This document shows, one piece after another, positions 61,073-64,000 of a DNA stretch of 64,000 bases (its first letter is position 1; each line of letters begins with the position of its first letter). Under the pieces are notes generated by a model. That model was given only the letters and a program-made list of their open reading frames with translations, was not told the DNA's origin and ran no database searches. A program made the translations under genes and the position numbers. Location: positions 2,108,001 through 2,172,000 of the forward strand of contig NZ_LT964979.1 of assembly GCF_900240335.1 (NCBI RefSeq), read 5' to 3'. This stretch comes from Flavimobilis massiliensis. GTDB taxonomy: Bacteria; Actinomycetota; Actinomycetes; Actinomycetales; Cellulomonadaceae.

Positions 61073-61884
61073 CGCCCGACGTCCGCGAGCTCGCGGACTT
61101 CTTCGACGCCGAAGCGCGCGGCTGGGGCCGCCCCGCACCCGTGGCGCCCGGACCGCGCGCGAAGGAGCGCGAGGTGCGCGCGCACCTCGCCGCGCTCCTC
61201 ACGCTGCGCCCGCCCCGACCCCTGCCCGGGCACGTCGCCGACGCGCTCGACACGCTGCTCGCGCGCGAGGCCGCAGCCCGCCCCGTCACGGACGCGGCGA
61301 CGCTCCCGCGGCTCGCCGACGACGGGCCGCTCGCGTCGGTGAGCCTCTGGCAGGGTGACCTCACGACGCTGCGCGTCGACGCCGTCGTCAACGCCGCGAA
61401 CTCCGCGATGCTCGGCTGCTTCACGCCCGAGCACGCGTGCGTCGACAACGCGATCCACGCCGCGGCTGGCCCGGGCCTGAGGGCCGAGTGCGCCGACCTC
61501 GTCGGGGCCCAAGGGCACCCCGAGCCGACGGGCTCCGTGCAGGTGACGAGCGCCTACCTCCTGCCGGCGCGGCACGTGCTCCACACCGTCGGCCCCGTCG
61601 TCCACGAGGGCGGGCCGACGGCGACGGACGCCGCGCTGCTGCGGTCCTGCTACCTCGCGTGCCTCGAGGCCGCGCGTCGCGCAGGTGACGCGTCGGTCGC
61701 GTTCCCGGCGATCTCCGCAGGCGCGTTCGGCTACCCGCCGTACGAGGCCGCGACGGTCGCGGTCGCCTCGGTGCTCGAGTGGGTGACGGCGCACCCGGAC
61801 GCGGGGATGCACGTCGTGCTCGTCGCCTACTCGGCGGCTTCCCGCGAGACCTACGAGGACGTCCTCGCGGCGCGAGCGTCGTAG
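61069..61884 (+). CDS. Zinc-dependent macrodomain ADP-ribosyl hydrolase
   Basis: This 271-residue protein has a helical N-terminal part of about 85 residues and a macro domain. The segment SLWQGDLTTLRVDAVVNAANSAMLGCFTPEHACVDNAIHAAAG holds the ADP-ribose loop and the Cys-x-x-x-x-His-x-Cys group that binds zinc in Zn-macro enzymes. The second loop is FPAISAGAFGYPPYEAA. The Zn-macro family removes ADP-ribose from proteins. In Gram-positive pathogens it is linked with SirTM and lipoylated GcvH-L (known), but no such genes are here. It is coupled to the HxlR gene by a 4-bp overlap, which suggests a stress link. A strong hairpin follows. Confidence 0.88.
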   Translation: MTPDVRELADFFDAEARGWGRPAPVAPGPRAKEREVRAHLAALLTLRPPRPLPGHVADALDTLLAREAAARPVTDAATLPRLADDGPLASVSLWQGDLTTLRVDAVVNAANSAMLGCFTPEHACVDNAIHAAAGPGLRAECADLVGAQGHPEPTGSVQVTSAYLLPARHVLHTVGPVVHEGGPTATDAALLRSCYLACLEAARRAGDASVAFPAISAGAFGYPPYEAATVAVASVLEWVTAHPDAGMHVVLVAYSAASRETYEDVLAARAS

Positions 61885-61909
61885 GGGGCCGGCCCGGCTA
61901 CCCGGAAGC

Positions 61910-61951
61910 TTGTGCCCTACCCGCAAGTCCAAACTTGCGGGTAGGGCACAA
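61910..61951. terminator. Perfect 19-bp hairpin after the macrodomain gene
   Basis: Arms 61910-61928 and 61933-61951 (TTGTGCCCTACCCGCAAGT and its complement) are perfect over a 4-nt loop, 25 bases beyond the stop. It is the likely end of the hxlR-macro transcript, and also insulates the padR gene. Confidence 0.8.
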
Positions 61952-62017
61952 ACCCGCTGGTGGCTAGCCCGGCGGTCATTCCCGAGCGCGACCGCGGACC
62001 GGTATTCACTCAGGGTA

Positions 62018-62030
62018 TACACCCGGTGTA
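62018..62030. promoter_or_regulatory. Palindromic operator before the second padR gene
   Basis: TACACC-C-GGTGTA at 62018-62030, 11 bases before the ATG, inside a stretch GGTATAC...GTGTACT that also looks like a -10 region. It is the probable autoregulatory site of the PadR protein. Confidence 0.6.
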
Positions 62031-62041
62031 CTGTTCTGCTC

Positions 62042-62602
62042 ATGACGGTTCCCATGGCCCTTCTCGCCTTCCTCGAGGGCGGCCCCACGCACGGCTTCGC
62101 CCTCAAGCGCCGCTACGACGAGCTGCTCGGCCAGGGCCGCGAGCTCAAGTACGGCCAGGTGTACTCGACGCTCGCGCGCCTCGAGCGCGACGGCCTCGCG
62201 GGCGGCGTCGGCATCGAGGCGGGGGAGGGCGCCGACCGCAAGGTCTACGCCATCACGCCCGACGGCGCCGGCGAGCTCGACGCATGGCTCTCCACGCCGC
62301 ACCTCCCGTCGGGCCGCCCGTCCGAGCTCTTCACCAAGGTCGTCCTCGCACTCGTCGCCGGCCGGTCCGCGACCGACGTCCTCGACGGCCAGCGCGCCGC
62401 CTACCTCGCCCGCATGCGCGAGCTCACCGCCGCCCGACGCGCAGGCGACCTCGTCGACCGGCTCGCGGGCGACTACGAGATCGCGCACCTCGACGCCGAC
62501 CTCCGCTGGATCGAGCTCGCCGGAGCCCGCCTCGACCAGCTCGCCGCGGAGGTCCGCGGCGGCAGCCACCCCCTGGCGCCCCTCACCGAGGAGACCCGAT
62601 GA
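62042..62602 (+). CDS. PadR family regulator of an ABC exporter operon
   Basis: This 186-residue PadR protein has an N-terminal winged helix (PMALLAFLEGGPTHGFALKRRYDELLG and LKYGQVYSTLARLERDGLAG) and a C-terminal helical dimer part (the Vir_act_alpha_C type) that includes YLARMRELTAARRAGDLVDRLAGDYEIAHLDADLRWIEL. Such regulators often repress the ABC exporter genes just downstream and respond to the drug or peptide that is exported (known). The ATG at 62042 is close to a -10-like box, so the leader is short. The stop overlaps the ATPase ATG by 4 bases. Confidence 0.9.
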   Translation: MTVPMALLAFLEGGPTHGFALKRRYDELLGQGRELKYGQVYSTLARLERDGLAGGVGIEAGEGADRKVYAITPDGAGELDAWLSTPHLPSGRPSELFTKVVLALVAGRSATDVLDGQRAAYLARMRELTAARRAGDLVDRLAGDYEIAHLDADLRWIELAGARLDQLAAEVRGGSHPLAPLTEETR

Positions 62603-63291
62603 CCACCCCCGTCCTCACCGGCACGCACCTCGCCAAGTCGTTCGGCCCGACGACCGCGCTCCTCGACGCGAGCGTGTCCGTCGCGCCGGGCGAGATCGTC
62701 GCGCTCATGGGCCCGTCGGGCTCGGGGAAGTCGACGCTCCTCCACCTGCTCGCGGGTCTGCTCCGCCCGGACGCGGGGACCGTCGAGCTCGCAGGGCAGC
62801 GCATCGACGCGCTGAGCGAGCGACGCCGCTCCGACGTGCGACTGCGCCAGCTCGGCTTCGTCTTCCAACACGGCGAGCTCGTCCCCGAGCTCACCGTCGT
62901 CGAGAACGTCGAGCTGCCCCTGCGCCTCACGGGCACGAAGGCCGGCCCAGCGCGGGCCCGGGCGCTCGAGATGCTCGATCGCCTCGACGTCGCCGCTGAG
63001 GCCGACCGTCGCCTCTCGGAGGTGTCGGGCGGGCAGGCGCAGCGCGCCGCGGTCGCCCGCGCGCTCGTCCACACGCCGCCTGTCGTCCTCGCCGACGAGC
63101 CCACGGGCGCCCTCGACACCGTGACGGGCGAGCTCGTCCTCGAGGCGTTCGTCGACGCTGCCCGCGACCAGGGCAGCGCCGTCGTCCTCGTCACGCACGA
63201 CCTCCGCGTCGCGTCGTACGCCTCCCGGGACATCCTCGTGCGCGACGGCCGGACCGTCGCGGGCGCCTCTCTCGAGGCCACGCCGCGGTGA
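62599..63291 (+). CDS. ABC transporter ATP-binding protein (MacB/LolD type)
   Basis: This 230-residue ABC ATPase has Walker A LMGPSGSGKSTLLHLLAGLL, the Q-loop LGFVFQHGELV, ABC signature VSGGQAQRAAVARALVHTP, Walker B VVLADEPTGALD and the H-loop VVLVTHDLRVASYA. The pattern ADEPTGALD is that of MacB/LolD/FtsE-like ATPases, which pair with FtsX-type permeases. The permease gene starts 131 bases downstream. It lies in one unit with the padR regulator, and its stop overlaps the small next gene by 4 bases. Confidence 0.92.
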   Translation: MTTPVLTGTHLAKSFGPTTALLDASVSVAPGEIVALMGPSGSGKSTLLHLLAGLLRPDAGTVELAGQRIDALSERRRSDVRLRQLGFVFQHGELVPELTVVENVELPLRLTGTKAGPARARALEMLDRLDVAAEADRRLSEVSGGQAQRAAVARALVHTPPVVLADEPTGALDTVTGELVLEAFVDAARDQGSAVVLVTHDLRVASYASRDILVRDGRTVAGASLEATPR

Positions 63292-63422
63292 GCGCGCTCC
63301 TCGCTCTCTCGTGGCGGCTGGCCCGCGCGGGCGGCCTCGTCGTCGCGTGCGCAGGCGTCCTCGCCGTCGCCGTCGCGTCGGCGCGCGTCCGGCTCACGCC
63401 TGAGCTGCTGAGGGCCGAGTGA
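63288..63422 (+). CDS. 44-residue membrane protein between ATPase and permease
   Basis: This small gene begins with a GTG that overlaps the ATPase stop by 4 bases, and its TGA shares a base with the permease ATG (TGATG). It reads VSALLALSWRLARAGG, then a hydrophobic stretch LVVACAGVLAVAVASARVRL and an end TPELLRAE. The first 16 residues resemble the start of the FtsX-type permease right after it (MTTLLPLAWRLARAGG). It may be a small accessory subunit with one membrane helix, or the remains of a duplicated permease. The exact coupling to both neighbours favours expression. Confidence 0.6.
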   Translation: MSALLALSWRLARAGGLVVACAGVLAVAVASARVRLTPELLRAE

Positions 63423-64000
63423 TGACGACGCTGCTCCCGCTCGCCTGGCGCCTCGCGCGCGCCGGCGGCACGTACCGGCTCGCCGCGCAGGTCGGCGTCA
63501 ACGTCCTCGGCGGGCTCGTCCTCACGCTCGCGTTCGCCGTGCCACGCGCGGCGCTCCCGCCGGGGTCGACGTCCGCGTCGTGGCTCGCGCTCGCCATCAC
63601 CCTCGCCGTCGGGCTCATGCCCCTCGTCATCCTCCTCGTCACCGTCGGGCGCCTGTCCGCCGCGACGCGCGACCGCCGCCTCGCATCGCTGCGCGTGCTC
63701 GGCCTCGGACCGTCACGCACGCGCGCGGTCGGCGCGACCGAGGCCGCGCTGCTCGCCGGGGCCGGGGCGCTCGTCGGCGCCGCGCTCGCGGCCGCTCTCG
63801 CCCCGCTCGTCGACGGCCTCGTGCCCGACGCCCTGCTCGTCGCCCCGCTGCGCGTCACCGTCGTCGGAGCGCTCGCGGCCATCGGCGTGCCCGTCGTCGT
63901 CGCCGGGCTCGCCTCGACCGCCGGGACGCGGCGGCTCACCGGCAACCCGCTCGCGCAGCGCGCGACGAGCACCCGGCGCGTGCCGCTGCCGTGGGCGCTC
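63422..64000 (+). CDS. FtsX-type ABC transporter permease, N-terminal part
   Basis: The gene is open from the ATG at 63422 to the right edge and gives 193 residues. It starts MTTLLPLAWRLARAGGTYRL with a first hydrophobic segment (VGVNVLGGLVLTLAFAV), then LAITLAVGLMPLVILLVTVGRLSA. Then comes RDRRLASLRVLGLGPSRTRAVGATEAALLAGAGALVGAALAAAL, the FtsX pattern of a cytoplasmic loop before the next helix. The rest lies outside. Together with the ATPase upstream it forms an exporter or a mechanotransmission pump of the MacB type; its substrate is unknown. Confidence 0.85.
   Translation, partial: MTTLLPLAWRLARAGGTYRLAAQVGVNVLGGLVLTLAFAVPRAALPPGSTSASWLALAITLAVGLMPLVILLVTVGRLSAATRDRRLASLRVLGLGPSRTRAVGATEAALLAGAGALVGAALAAALAPLVDGLVPDALLVAPLRVTVVGALAAIGVPVVVAGLASTAGTRRLTGNPLAQRATSTRRVPLPWAL

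Overview
The window is a 64 kb piece of a very GC-rich actinobacterial chromosome, most likely Micrococcales (Cellulomonas/Sanguibacter-like; inferred from gene order, codon bias and families, not proven). It begins inside parB, close to the replication origin. The assembly is a draft: single N characters at 16611, 22361 and 53353 mark joins. Gene breaks on both sides of 16611 show that sequence is missing there.

1-20.98 kb is an origin-proximal housekeeping block: parB end, trxA-trxB, a membrane pseudokinase, ychJ, murJ, a DUF6049 protein, two NUDIX hydrolases, the CCA-adding enzyme, an MFS exporter, ino1-padR with a clear operator, the bifunctional penicillin-binding protein ponA, a MATE transporter (both cut at the 16611 join), and dnaB. 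The dnaB gene carries a 408-residue intein in its P-loop. The intein has Ala at position 1 and the W/C/T triad of class 3 inteins, plus a LAGLIDADG nuclease with two cysteine-pair modules.

21.3-23.5 kb holds a LysR regulator with a truncated divergent gene and a CorA channel. 23.65-43.4 kb is one nitrate-respiration and molybdenum-cofactor island: a Cys/His-bearing HTH regulator, narK, narGHJI, moeZ, mog-moaC-moeA, moaA-moaD, moaE, mobA, a MerR/TOBE molybdate regulator, modABC and a DUF6457 protein. Nearly every accessory step needed to build and load a nitrate reductase is in this one place.

43.6-51.1 kb is a five-gene, fully overlapping operon of unknown function: SWIM zinc finger, DUF5691, MoxR-like AAA+ ATPase, DUF5682 and a VWA protein. 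It resembles E. coli yehLMPQ and is the best candidate here for an undescribed system. After it come a HEAT-repeat AlkD-like protein, a Gfo/Idh/MocA oxidoreductase, an iron-siderophore ABC importer behind two iron boxes, a mannose-to-fructose-6-phosphate gene pair with a relic of beta-mannosidase upstream, an HxlR regulator with a zinc macrodomain hydrolase, and a PadR-controlled FtsX-type ABC exporter running off the right edge.

The intergenic spaces hold two families of fixed-length palindromic elements: six copies of a 41-nt hairpin (14-13-14) and three copies of a 49-nt hairpin (11-27-11). There are also several single large hairpins. I see no tRNA, rRNA, CRISPR array, transposase or prophage gene.
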